Source: 3107 sp965216225 (GTDB lineage: Bacteria > Pseudomonadota > Alphaproteobacteria > Rhodobacterales > Rhodobacteraceae). Taken from it: a stretch of 53,445 bases of DNA. The notes beneath the pieces are model-generated. The model was not told the origin of the DNA. It searched no databases and was given only the letters and a program-made list of their open reading frames with translations. The DNA is taken from NCBI GenBank assembly GCA_965216225.1, contig CBDCFF010000007.1, positions 1 through 53,445 of the forward strand, read 5' to 3'. Of this stretch, positions 17,051-25,880 are shown one piece after another; within the stretch, counting starts at the first letter, position 1, and the number at the start of each line of letters is the position of its first letter. The translations under genes were made by a program, and so were the position numbers.

Positions 17051-18346
17051 ATGAGTGATGAAAGGCGCAGCTTTCTGCTGTTGCAGGGGCCACACGGCCC
17101 CTTCTTCCGGCAACTGGCAAAAATGCTCTGCCTTGCCGGGGCAGAGGTCTGGCGGATTGGTTTCAACGCCGGCGACCGCGCGTTCTGGAACCCGGGCGGC
17201 CGCTATATCGCGTTCGACAGACCCTTCGCCGAGTGGCCTGATTTCATTTCCCGTTCACTGCGGGAAAGGACAATCACGGATATTGTGCTTTATGGCGATA
17301 CCCGCCCGATTCATGCGCTGGCCATTGAACAGGCGCGGCGGCTGGGCCTGCGAATCCATGTGTTCGAAGAGGGATACCTCAGACCTTACTGGATCACCTA
17401 CGAGCGGGACGGGGCGAACGGAAATTCGCGGCTGATGAACCTTGGCGTCAGGGAAATGCGCGACCTGCTGGAACAATCGGACGCACCCGCACCCGAAGCA
17501 CCGGCGACCTGGGGCGACATGCGACAGCATGTTTTCTACGGCGCGCTCTATCACTGGTTTGTCCTGTGCATGAATCGGCGCTATCGCAACTTTCTTTCGC
17601 ATCGCCAACTGACAGTCGGGCAGGAGTTCCGGCTTTACCTTCGCAAGCTGTTGCTGATGCCTGCGACCGCCGCTGATCGTTTTCTGGCGACGCGACGGGT
17701 GAAGACCGGCGGCTTTCCCTATCACCTCGCCCTGTTGCAGCTTGAACATGACGCGAGTTTTCGGGGGCATTCGCGATTCAACAGGATGTCCGAATTCCTT
17801 GAACTGGTGATTGCCGGATTTGCGAAAGGCGCGCCCCGGCATCACCATCTGGTGCTCAAGGCGCATCCGCTGGAGGATGGCCGCGCGTCGCTTCATCGCA
17901 ACATTCGCCGTCTGGCCCGCGATCACGGCGTCGCCGAACGCATCCATTATCTGAGCGGCGGCAAGCTCGCCCCGCTTCTTGACCACGCCAAAAGCGCGAT
18001 AACTGTGAATTCGACCGCAGGTCAGCAGGCGCTGTGGCGCGGCATTCCCCTGAAAACGCTGGGGGATGCGGTCTATGGCAAACCGGAATTCACCTCTGAT
18101 CAGTCGGTGGCCGAATTCTTTCGCAACCCGTCGAAACCGGATATTGATCTCTATCGCTGCTATCGTCAGTTTCTTCTGGAAACATCGCAGGTTACGGGCG
18201 GTTTCTATTCCGGGCGCGGGCGACGCCAGGTGCTGCGGCTGGTGGTGGACAGGATGCTCGCCCCCGAAAGCCCCTATGATTTCGCGGCAAGGCCCGGCGG
18301 CGGCGGCGGCGACGCGGCACGGCAACGGTTGCGTGTGATCAGGTGA
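17051..18346 (+). CDS. kpsS: capsular polysaccharide export/synthesis protein (KpsS-like)
   Basis: Protein of 431 residues in the capsule synthesis family shared by KpsS and LipB. KpsS adds the first beta-Kdo residue to phosphatidylglycerol, starting the linker that anchors group 2-type capsules. Supporting blocks: LLLQGPHGPFFRQLAKML at the N-terminus, HVFEEGYLRPYWITYERDG in the middle, then LVLKAHPLEDG and AITVNSTAGQQALWRGIP, the glycosyltransferase C-terminal half. ATG 17051 is preferred because an upstream start (16979) adds residues unlike the family, but no strong ribosome binding site decides it. First of three plus-strand capsule genes. Confidence 0.85.
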   Translation: MSDERRSFLLLQGPHGPFFRQLAKMLCLAGAEVWRIGFNAGDRAFWNPGGRYIAFDRPFAEWPDFISRSLRERTITDIVLYGDTRPIHALAIEQARRLGLRIHVFEEGYLRPYWITYERDGANGNSRLMNLGVREMRDLLEQSDAPAPEAPATWGDMRQHVFYGALYHWFVLCMNRRYRNFLSHRQLTVGQEFRLYLRKLLLMPATAADRFLATRRVKTGGFPYHLALLQLEHDASFRGHSRFNRMSEFLELVIAGFAKGAPRHHHLVLKAHPLEDGRASLHRNIRRLARDHGVAERIHYLSGGKLAPLLDHAKSAITVNSTAGQQALWRGIPLKTLGDAVYGKPEFTSDQSVAEFFRNPSKPDIDLYRCYRQFLLETSQVTGGFYSGRGRRQVLRLVVDRMLAPESPYDFAARPGGGGGDAARQRLRVIR

Positions 18347-18436
18347 CGGCATTCGCCACCTGCCGGATGTTCGGGGAAATTTTTTACCAATTGGGAATAT
18401 GGCTTCGAGGCAGAAAAAACGACAGGAGCCAGGGTA

Positions 18437-19570
18437 GTGCCTTTTCCCACCTCTCGCTGGACCCGTGGTCTGGCGGTCATCGTCCTGGGCGCGCTGGTTG
18501 CGTCCTGCGGACTGCCGCGTTCGGGACCGACCCGGAACGAACTTCTGGGCAGCGCGACCGACCGGCGCGGCACTGCGCATGTGGTTGCCGTGACCGACGG
18601 GACCGCGCGCGCAACGACCCTGGACCCGACGCCTGGATTCAGCACCGGTTTTCTCAGGGCGGACATTATCGCTGCCGATACGATCCGCCCCGGCGATACG
18701 CTGGGCCTGTCGCTTTGGGAAAACGTCAGGGATGGCATCCTGACAACCGCAGGCGCGCCTGCCGCGCTTGACCAGATTGAGGTTGACGGCGCCGGCATGA
18801 TTTTCATTCCCTATGCAGGGCTGATCAGGGCCTCGGGCCATTCGCCCGAAGCCCTCAGACAGATCATTTCCGAAAAACTTGGTGAACAGACTCCCGACCC
18901 GCAGGTCATGGTGCGCAGGCTGGCGGGGAACGGCGCAACGGTTACTGTAACCGGCAGGATCAATGGCCAGGGGGTCTATCCGATCCAGCGCCCGACGCGC
19001 ACCTTGTCCGGGATGATCGCAGCCGCGGGCGGCGTGTCCATCGAACCGGAAATCACCCTGATCACCGTGATCCGCGGCGCCGGTCTCGGCAGGATCTGGC
19101 TGAGCGATCTTGACGCGCGGCCGGAACTGGACATCGCACTGCGCAACGGCGACCGGATCGTGGTCGAGGCGGACACCCGCGCCTTCACCGCGCTGGGGGC
19201 CACCGGGGCGCAAAGCCGCGTGCAGTTCGACACCCGGACACTCTCGGCGCTGGAGGCAATCGCCAGGGTCGGCGGTTTGCAGACCAGCCTGGCCGATCCC
19301 AGGGGGATTTTCGTGCTGAGAGAGGAAGACGACGGGATCGCGAACACCGTGCTTGGCCGCAGCGATCTGGTCGGGCCGCAGCGCATGATCTATGTGCTGA
19401 ACCTGACCAAATCCGACGGGCTGTTCAACGCCCGCGATTTCCAGATTCGTGACAATGACACGATCTATATAACCGAAGCACCGTTCGTTCAGTGGGACAA
19501 AACCATCTCTGCAATGCTCGGCTCGCTCAACTCACTTGATACGCTCGGCAGCTACGGCCCCGGCGGCTGA
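18437..19570 (+). CDS. capsule polysaccharide export outer-membrane lipoprotein (Wza/KpsD-like)
   Basis: Protein of 377 residues. A GTG start at 18437 lies behind AGGAGCCAGGG and begins a lipoprotein signal with lipobox VASC (cysteine about residue 24). A polysaccharide-export domain follows (IRPGDTLGLSLWENV, about residues 94-108), then SLBB-type beta-grasp segments (VTVTGRINGQGVYPIQRP and RVGGLQTSLADPRGIFVL). Such proteins form the outer-membrane channel for capsule export. It sits between the two Kdo-transferase-like genes. Inner-membrane ABC exporter genes (kpsMT, kpsE) are not in this window. Confidence 0.85.
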   Translation: MPFPTSRWTRGLAVIVLGALVASCGLPRSGPTRNELLGSATDRRGTAHVVAVTDGTARATTLDPTPGFSTGFLRADIIAADTIRPGDTLGLSLWENVRDGILTTAGAPAALDQIEVDGAGMIFIPYAGLIRASGHSPEALRQIISEKLGEQTPDPQVMVRRLAGNGATVTVTGRINGQGVYPIQRPTRTLSGMIAAAGGVSIEPEITLITVIRGAGLGRIWLSDLDARPELDIALRNGDRIVVEADTRAFTALGATGAQSRVQFDTRTLSALEAIARVGGLQTSLADPRGIFVLREEDDGIANTVLGRSDLVGPQRMIYVLNLTKSDGLFNARDFQIRDNDTIYITEAPFVQWDKTISAMLGSLNSLDTLGSYGPGG

Positions 19571-19575
19571 TCCGC

Positions 19576-21615
19576 ATGGTGAAATCAACGGCATCAAAGC
19601 GCCAGCGTCTGCATGTTTTCAACGGCGGCCTGTTGGTGAAGGCCCGGCTGCGCCGCATTCTGCAACTGTCAGGATACGACATTCGATGCGGATTGCCCGG
19701 CCCCGGCGACAGGGTCGGCGTATGGGGGCAAAGCCCGACCGCCTGGCGCGGCGAACGAATCGCCGCGATGCGCCATGCTGGCCTGTTGCGGATCGAGGAC
19801 GCATTTCTGAGATCGCTTCATCCCGGTCGCAGCGGTTCCGCCCCCGCCGGGCTTCTGCTCGACAGGACCGGGGTGCATTTCGATGGCGCCCGGCCTTCCG
19901 ATCTGGAAACCCTTCTGAGAACGCACCCGCTGGATGACAGGGCGATGATGATGCGTGCCGAAGCGGCGATCCACAGGCTTCGCACGGCGCATCTTTCGAA
20001 ATACAACGCCTTCGATCCTGACTGTCCCGTGCCAGGGCCGGGCTATGTTCTGGTTGTCGATCAGGCCCGCGGCGACGCCTCTGTCACCGCATCCGGCGGC
20101 AACCGCGCGGCGTTTCGGGATATGCTGGCGGCGGCGCGGATCGAACATCCCGGCGCGCCGATCATCATCAAGGCGCATCCCGAAACCGGGGCCGGATTCC
20201 GCTGTGGATATTTCCGCAGGGACGATGAGAACGCGCAGGTTTCCCTGTTCGATCGGCCTGCCTCGCCCTGGCGGCTGCTGGAGGGTGCGCGCGCCGTCCA
20301 TACCCTGTCGTCCCAAATGGGTTTCGAGGCCATTCTTGCGGGGCACAGGCCGCGTGTATTCGGCTGGCCCTTCTATGCTGGCTGGGGCCTGACAGAGGAT
20401 GAAAACCCTGTTGGCAGAAGGGGCAGGACGCTCAGTCGCAATCAGCTTTTTGCCGCGGCCATGATAGTCTATCCGACATGGTACGATCCACTGCGCGACA
20501 GGCTTTGCGAACTGGAAGACGTGATCGCATTGCAGGAGGCCGAAAGCCGCGTCTGGCGCGAAGACCGTGACGGATATGTCGCCTGCGGCATACGGCTGTG
20601 GAAGCGTCGCCACCTTCGGACGTTCTTCGGCCGACACAGGCGTCTGAAATTCACGACGTTTCGGGCCGCCGAAAACACCGCGACGGCAACCAACCGCAAG
20701 GTTCTGGCATGGGCCTCTGCCGCGCCCGGCCTGTCACATGGTCAAACCCGGCTTGTCCGGGTCGAAGACGGGTTCCTGCGATCCTGCGGACTGGGGGCGA
20801 AACTGACCCCGCCCCTGTCGCTCGTCCTCGACGATCTGGGCATCCATTATGATCCCGGTGCGGAGTGCCGCCTGGAAAGGCTGATCGCCAGGCGCAGCCG
20901 GATGAAGGACGGGGAACATGCCAGAGCTTCCGCACTCATCCGGCAACTGATCCGCGCCGGGCTGTCGAAATACAATCTGGGCGGAACGCCGCCGCCGGAT
21001 TTGCCCCGCGGCAGGCGCATCCTCGTACCCGGTCAGGTCGAGGATGACGCCTCGATCCTGAAAGGCTGTCCGGGGATTCGCAGCAATCCCGAGCTGTTGC
21101 GCATCACCCGAGAGGCAAATCCGGATGCCGTGATCCTGTATAAACCCCACCCGGATGTAGAGGCCGGTCTGCGGCGGGGACATGTCGAAGAGGCGCAGGC
21201 GCTGACCTGGGCAAACCGGATTCTGCTCGGCTGCGATCCGGCGGCGCTGCTGGAACAGGCAGAGGAAGTCTGGACCATGACCTCCCTCCTCGGGTTCGAG
21301 GCGCTTTTGCGCGGCGTCAGGGTGACTTGCCTGGGGGTGCCGTTCTATGCGGGCTGGGGTCTGACGACGGACGGCGCGCCAACGCCCGGCAGGCGGAACA
21401 CCGCCGTCAGCCTGGAGGGGCTGGTTCATGCCGCGCTCATCGACTACCCGCGCTATATCGACCCGCTCACCCGCAAACCCTGCCCGGTCGAACTGATGGT
21501 GGAGCGGCTGGCAAACAACCGGATACCGCCCCCCGGCGCGGCAAGCCGGAGCCTGTCGAAACTGCAAGGGCTGCCGGGGCTGCCGGCAGGCCAAGGCCGG
21601 ATACTGCGGCGCTAA
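19576..21615 (+). CDS. kpsC: capsular polysaccharide synthesis protein KpsC, dual beta-Kdo transferase
   Basis: Protein of 679 residues with two homologous halves, as expected for KpsC, which builds the alternating beta-Kdo linker of ABC-exported capsules. Each half has matching blocks: RIEDAFLRSL and VRVEDGFLRSCGLG; LDRTGVHFD and LDDLGIHYDP; HLSKYNAF and LSKYNLGG; IIIKAHPETG and ILYKPHPDVEAG; HTLSSQMGFEAIL and WTMTSLLGFEALL; WPFYAGWGLT and VPFYAGWGLT. All motifs are intact in both halves. It starts 5 bp after the export lipoprotein and converges on ribD, overlapping it by 4 bp. Confidence 0.93.
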   Translation: MVKSTASKRQRLHVFNGGLLVKARLRRILQLSGYDIRCGLPGPGDRVGVWGQSPTAWRGERIAAMRHAGLLRIEDAFLRSLHPGRSGSAPAGLLLDRTGVHFDGARPSDLETLLRTHPLDDRAMMMRAEAAIHRLRTAHLSKYNAFDPDCPVPGPGYVLVVDQARGDASVTASGGNRAAFRDMLAAARIEHPGAPIIIKAHPETGAGFRCGYFRRDDENAQVSLFDRPASPWRLLEGARAVHTLSSQMGFEAILAGHRPRVFGWPFYAGWGLTEDENPVGRRGRTLSRNQLFAAAMIVYPTWYDPLRDRLCELEDVIALQEAESRVWREDRDGYVACGIRLWKRRHLRTFFGRHRRLKFTTFRAAENTATATNRKVLAWASAAPGLSHGQTRLVRVEDGFLRSCGLGAKLTPPLSLVLDDLGIHYDPGAECRLERLIARRSRMKDGEHARASALIRQLIRAGLSKYNLGGTPPPDLPRGRRILVPGQVEDDASILKGCPGIRSNPELLRITREANPDAVILYKPHPDVEAGLRRGHVEEAQALTWANRILLGCDPAALLEQAEEVWTMTSLLGFEALLRGVRVTCLGVPFYAGWGLTTDGAPTPGRRNTAVSLEGLVHAALIDYPRYIDPLTRKPCPVELMVERLANNRIPPPGAASRSLSKLQGLPGLPAGQGRILRR

Positions 21616-22715
21616 CGCTCACGCTCACGCTCCCAGCGGTGCAGGATGTCCGGGCCGATTGCGCGCGCTTCGCACAGGCGGAATCGGGGCGCTTCGTGCA
21701 AACGCTCCAGCCCCAGTGCGCCCAGGGCCGGATAGCCCTCGGCCCCGATGAAACAACCGGCGGTGAAACCGACAAGCTCATCGACGACATCCCCATGAAG
21801 CAAAGACGCCGCAAACGCCCCGCCCCCTTCGCAGAACACCCGCGTAAGGCCCTTCGATCCAAGCGCTTTCAGCACATTTTCAGGGTCGGGCCGGCCGCCG
21901 CGCAATGCAACGGCCAGGGTCTCTGCCCCCAGATCGCGCCAGGCGGCGACCAGACCCTTCCCCGCATCCGCGCCATGGATCACACAGACGGGTGCCTCTC
22001 GCGCCGTGCGCGCCAGTTTGCCGGTCAATGGCAGGTCAAGCAGCCGCGACACCACGACCCGGACCGGCTGACGCTCGATTCCCAACCCGCGCACGGTCAG
22101 CGAAGGATCATCAGCCCGTGCCGTCCCGGCGCCGACCATAACCGCATCATGGGCCGCGCGCAGCCCATGCACGGCACGGCGCGCCTCGGGCCCGGTCAGC
22201 CATTGACTTTCCCCCGTCGCGGTCGCAATCCGCCCGTCGAGACTGCTCGCCAGTTTCAGGGTCAGCATCGGACGCCCGCGCTGCATACGGGAAAAGAAGC
22301 CCTTGTTCAGGGCGCGGGCGCGGCCCTCCAGCACACCGGCATCGACCGTGATTCCGGCGGCCCTCAGCCTTTGGAATCCCTTGCCGGCGACGCGCGGGTC
22401 GATGTCGGCAACGGCGCAGACCACGCGGGATATGCCTGCGGCGATCAGCGCGTCAGCGCATGGCGGCGTCCTTGCGTGATGTGCGCAGGGTTCCAGACTT
22501 ACATAGGCGGTCGCGCCACATGCCTGCGCGCCTGCCTGCGCCAATGCCTGCGTTTCGGCGTGCGGACGCCCGCCCGGCGCTGTCCATCCGCGCCCGGCGA
22601 TCCGGCCATCCTTCACGATTACACAGCCCACTGCCGGGTTCGGCCAGACATTTCCCAGACCCCGCGACGCCAGCGAAAGCGCCAGCGCCATGAAGCGTTC
22701 GCCAGCCCCGCTCAC
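21612..22715 (-). CDS. ribD: bifunctional diaminohydroxyphosphoribosylaminopyrimidine deaminase / reductase
   Basis: Protein of 367 residues catalysing two successive riboflavin steps. The N-terminal deaminase domain (about 1-145) has the zinc site: HAET at about residues 52-55 and EPCAHHARTPPC. The C-terminal reductase domain follows (PMLTLKLASSLDGRIA, VMVGAGTARADDPSLTVR, EGGGAFAASLL). The start overlaps the nrdR stop by four bases, a typical nrdR-ribD coupling. The other rib genes are 4.7 kb further on, separated by the capsule genes on the other strand. Confidence 0.95.
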   Translation of the reverse strand: MSGAGERFMALALSLASRGLGNVWPNPAVGCVIVKDGRIAGRGWTAPGGRPHAETQALAQAGAQACGATAYVSLEPCAHHARTPPCADALIAAGISRVVCAVADIDPRVAGKGFQRLRAAGITVDAGVLEGRARALNKGFFSRMQRGRPMLTLKLASSLDGRIATATGESQWLTGPEARRAVHGLRAAHDAVMVGAGTARADDPSLTVRGLGIERQPVRVVVSRLLDLPLTGKLARTAREAPVCVIHGADAGKGLVAAWRDLGAETLAVALRGGRPDPENVLKALGSKGLTRVFCEGGGAFAASLLHGDVVDELVGFTAGCFIGAEGYPALGALGLERLHEAPRFRLCEARAIGPDILHRWERERER

Positions 22716-23179
22716 CCGTCCGGCTGCTCTTTCGGGCGCAGTTCGCTGACGAATTTGTCGAAATCTTCCGCTTCCTGAAAGTTCCTGTAAACGCTTGCAA
22801 ATCTTACATAGGCAACGGTGTCGATCCGGGCCAGCGCCTCCATCACGATCTCCCCCACCACACTGGATTTGATGTCCGTCTCGCCCATGCTTTCCAGACG
22901 CCGCACAATGCCGGAAATCATCTGATCCACGCGCTCCGGCTCTGCCGGGCGTTTCTGCAAGGCGATGCGGATGGAGCGTTCCAGCTTGTCACGATCAAAA
23001 TCCTCGCGCCGCCCATTGGATTTGATCACCACCAGATCGCGCAACTGCACCCGTTCATAGGTTGTGAAGCGCCCGCCGCAGGCCGGGCAGGACCGTCGCC
23101 GCCGGATCGCAACGTGGTCTTCCGCAGGCCGCGAATCCTTCACCTGAGTTTCGACATTTCCGCAAAACGGGCAGCGCAT
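22712..23179 (-). CDS. nrdR: transcriptional repressor NrdR
   Basis: Protein of 155 residues that represses ribonucleotide reductase genes in response to nucleotide levels. The N-terminal zinc ribbon is MRCPFCGN ... RRSCPACGGRFTTYER; the ATP-cone domain follows from about residue 48 (VIKSNGRREDFDRDKLERSI to YRNFQEAEDFDKFV). Length and order are standard. It is coupled to ribD by a four-base overlap. No NrdR box pair was recognised in this window. Confidence 0.97.
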   Translation of the reverse strand: MRCPFCGNVETQVKDSRPAEDHVAIRRRRSCPACGGRFTTYERVQLRDLVVIKSNGRREDFDRDKLERSIRIALQKRPAEPERVDQMISGIVRRLESMGETDIKSSVVGEIVMEALARIDTVAYVRFASVYRNFQEAEDFDKFVSELRPKEQPDG

Positions 23180-23319
23180 TGTCCACTCCTTGCCTTCTGT
23201 CCCTACTTGTCCACCATGAGTATAGGGGGAACGCTACGGCTTGGGTAGGGCAAATATTGTTTCCCGAAATGTCGCAAGGGGCGGGTGGCCACCAGGCAGA
23301 AAGCCCTTCGCCGCAGGGA

Positions 23320-23667
23320 TCATTTCATTTGCGCCGCCATTTCGCGCCGAAGTTTTCCAAGCGCGGTTTCTATTGCCTCAACCGCAATTTCCGCCTCGTC
23401 GCTCGATGCCCCTGCCCCATTGATCAGATCACGGGCCTCCTCCAGGATTTCCGTGATCTCGAACACGCTCTTCGCACCGACATACGGCCCCGGCGGGGGC
23501 AACTTTTCCCTCGGCCAGGGGGCCGCATTCGGGTAGTCGCAATTGCCCGTTGCAACTTCTGCAATCCGCGCTCCGTTCACGCCAAAGTAAGAGGCAATAT
23601 CGTGCTGTTTGTCACCGCGCTCAAGCATCCCCTTCACAATCTGAATATCGCGGTAGCCCAATCCCAT
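23320..23667 (-). CDS. small putative helix-turn-helix protein
   Basis: Protein of 115 residues. The N-terminal part (RDIQIVKGMLERGDKQHDIA, then SYFGVNGARIAEVATG, residues 6-41) looks like a helix-turn-helix of the kind found in Psq/RNA-polymerase-like DNA-binding domains. The rest is a proline-rich linker (WPREKLPPPGPY) and an acidic helical end that could dimerise. No enzyme motif is seen. ATG 23667 follows AGGAGG. It is isolated between nrdR and rpoD. Its targets are unknown. Confidence 0.65.
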   Translation of the reverse strand: MGLGYRDIQIVKGMLERGDKQHDIASYFGVNGARIAEVATGNCDYPNAAPWPREKLPPPGPYVGAKSVFEITEILEEARDLINGAGASSDEAEIAVEAIETALGKLRREMAAQMK

Positions 23668-23765
23668 ATCATCCTCCTGATAACATAATGGCGTAAGGAA
23701 AAAACGGTTCTTCGCATTCGAATGTCAACCGGGCGAAAAAACGACGTATTACATTCTATTGCATC

Positions 23766-25772
23766 CTACTGATCCAGAAAACTCCGCAACTTCCGCGACC
23801 GGCTCGGGTGTTTCAGCTTGCGCAGGGCCTTGGCCTCGATCTGCCGGATGCGTTCGCGGGTCACGCTGAACTGCTGACCCACCTCTTCAAGCGTGTGATC
23901 GGTGTTCATGCCGATGCCGAAGCGCATCCGCAGCACCCGCTCCTCGCGCGGGGTGAGCGAGGCCAGCACCCGGGTGGTGGTTTCCTTCAGGTTGTCCTGA
24001 ATGGCCGAATCCAGCGGCAGGATCGCGTTCGCGTCCTCGATGAAATCGCCAAGCTGCGAGTCCTCCTCATCCCCGATCGGCGTTTCGAGGGAGATCGGCT
24101 CCTTGGCGATCTTCATCACCTTGCGGACCTTTTCCAGCGGCATCTGCAACTTTTCGGCCAGTTCCTCCGGGGTCGGTTCGCGCCCGATCTCGTGCAGCAT
24201 CTGACGACCGGTGCGGACCAGCTTGTTGATCGTCTCTATCATATGCACCGGAATGCGGATCGTGCGGGCCTGATCGGCGATCGAGCGGGTGATCGCCTGA
24301 CGTATCCACCATGTTGCATATGTGCTGAACTTGTAGCCCCGGCGGTACTCGAACTTGTCCACCGCCTTCATCAGGCCGATATTGCCCTCCTGAATGAGAT
24401 CAAGGAATTGCAGGCCGCGGTTCGTGTATTTCTTGGCGATGGAGATGACCAGGCGCAGGTTCGCCTCGACCATTTCCTTCTTGGCGGTGCGGGCCTCTCT
24501 CTCGCCCTTCTGCACCTGCCGGACGATGCGGCGGAATTCGGAAATATCAAGCCCCACGTATTGCCCCACCTGCGCCATTTCGGCACGCAGGTCTTCGATC
24601 CTGTCGGCGGAGCGTTCGATGAACATCTGCCAGCCGCGCCCCGGTTTTTCGGCCATCCGGTCGAGCCAGGTCGGGTCCAGTTCCGAGTCGCGATAGGCGT
24701 CGATGAATTCGCGCCGGTTGATCCGCGCTTGGTCGGCCAGTTTCACCATCCCGGAATCAATCGACATGACACGTTTGTTGATGCCGTAAAGCTGGTCGAT
24801 CAGCGCCTCTATCCGGTTGTTGTGCAGGTGCAGTTCATTCACCGGTTTGACGATTTCCGCGCGCAGTTTCTGATAGATCGCCTCATTTTTGTCCGAGAAA
24901 CTGCCGCTTTCGCCCATCGTGGCCGACAGACGGGCGTTCTGCATCTCGCTCAGTCGTGCGTAGTCGCCGGCGATCTGATCCAGAATTTCCAGCACCCGCG
25001 GTTTCAGCGCCGCTTCCATCGCGGCAAGCGACATGCTGGCCTGCTCATCGTCATCGTCATCGTCATCGTCGTCATTGCCGTCGTTGCCGACCGGATCGCC
25101 CGCCACCTCCGGCTCCGGCTTCGGCTCCTGCTCCGCCGATTTGGCGGGCCTTGCGGGCACCGCGCCGTCAAGGGGCTGCACGACCTCTTCACCATCGCCA
25201 TCCATCGTGTTGCCGAACGTCGTTTCCAGATCAATGACATCGCGCAACAGAATGTCCTCGTTCAAAAGCTCGTCACGCCAGATGGTGGTCGCGTGAAAGG
25301 TCAGCGGGCTTTCGCAGAGGCCCGAGATCATGGTGTTGCGCCCGGCCTCGATCCGCTTGGCAATCGCAATCTCGCCTTCCCGACTCAGAAGCTCGACGCC
25401 GCCCATCTCGCGCAGATACATCCGCACCGGATCGTCGGTCCGGTCCAGCTTCTCGGTATCGGCAGAGGCAAGCGCAACCTCGCGCACGCCGGCGGCCGCC
25501 ACCAGATCGGTTGCGCCTTTCTCGTCCTCTTCAATATCGTCTTCGTCCTCTATGATATTGATGCCCATCTCGGACAGCATCGACATCACATCCTCGATCT
25601 GTTCCGACGATACCTGATCCGGCGGCAGAACCTGATTGAGCTGGTCATAGGTGATATAGCCCCGCTCCCGCGCTTCGGCGATCATCTTCTTGACCGCAGC
25701 CTGACTCATGTCAAGCGAGTGCGCGTTTTCCTTGTCTTCGGGTTTGCGATCACCGGCGTCCCTGGCGGCCAT
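23766..25772 (-). CDS. rpoD: RNA polymerase primary sigma factor (sigma-70)
   Basis: Protein of 668 residues. Region 1.1 is at the start, region 1.2 includes DDPVRMYLREMGGVELLSREG, and region 2 carries the -10 recognition block RGYKFSTYATWWIRQAITRS. Region 4.2 ends the protein (EEVGQQFSVTRERIRQIEAK). The non-conserved region between 1.2 and 2.1 is long and contains a nine-aspartate run encoded by TCATCG repeats (25045-25068). ATG 25772 follows GAGGAG. dnaG lies directly upstream on the same strand, as in the classic macromolecular synthesis operon. Confidence 0.97.
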   Translation of the reverse strand: MAARDAGDRKPEDKENAHSLDMSQAAVKKMIAEARERGYITYDQLNQVLPPDQVSSEQIEDVMSMLSEMGINIIEDEDDIEEDEKGATDLVAAAGVREVALASADTEKLDRTDDPVRMYLREMGGVELLSREGEIAIAKRIEAGRNTMISGLCESPLTFHATTIWRDELLNEDILLRDVIDLETTFGNTMDGDGEEVVQPLDGAVPARPAKSAEQEPKPEPEVAGDPVGNDGNDDDDDDDDDEQASMSLAAMEAALKPRVLEILDQIAGDYARLSEMQNARLSATMGESGSFSDKNEAIYQKLRAEIVKPVNELHLHNNRIEALIDQLYGINKRVMSIDSGMVKLADQARINRREFIDAYRDSELDPTWLDRMAEKPGRGWQMFIERSADRIEDLRAEMAQVGQYVGLDISEFRRIVRQVQKGEREARTAKKEMVEANLRLVISIAKKYTNRGLQFLDLIQEGNIGLMKAVDKFEYRRGYKFSTYATWWIRQAITRSIADQARTIRIPVHMIETINKLVRTGRQMLHEIGREPTPEELAEKLQMPLEKVRKVMKIAKEPISLETPIGDEEDSQLGDFIEDANAILPLDSAIQDNLKETTTRVLASLTPREERVLRMRFGIGMNTDHTLEEVGQQFSVTRERIRQIEAKALRKLKHPSRSRKLRSFLDQ
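25045..25068 (-). repeat. hexanucleotide repeat in rpoD encoding an aspartate run
   Basis: Four perfect copies of TCATCG (plus strand) extend into further GTC codons and encode nine consecutive aspartates in the variable region of sigma-70. Copy-number change by slippage would keep the frame. Confidence 0.85.
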
Positions 25773-25880
25773 TGAATGCTCCTCGCAATGGGGGCGATTC
25801 GGGATTGCCCGAATCAACTGTGCGAATCAATGATTCACAACCCGTGTACTTTGCCTGACCGGTGCGGACGCGCAAGGCGG

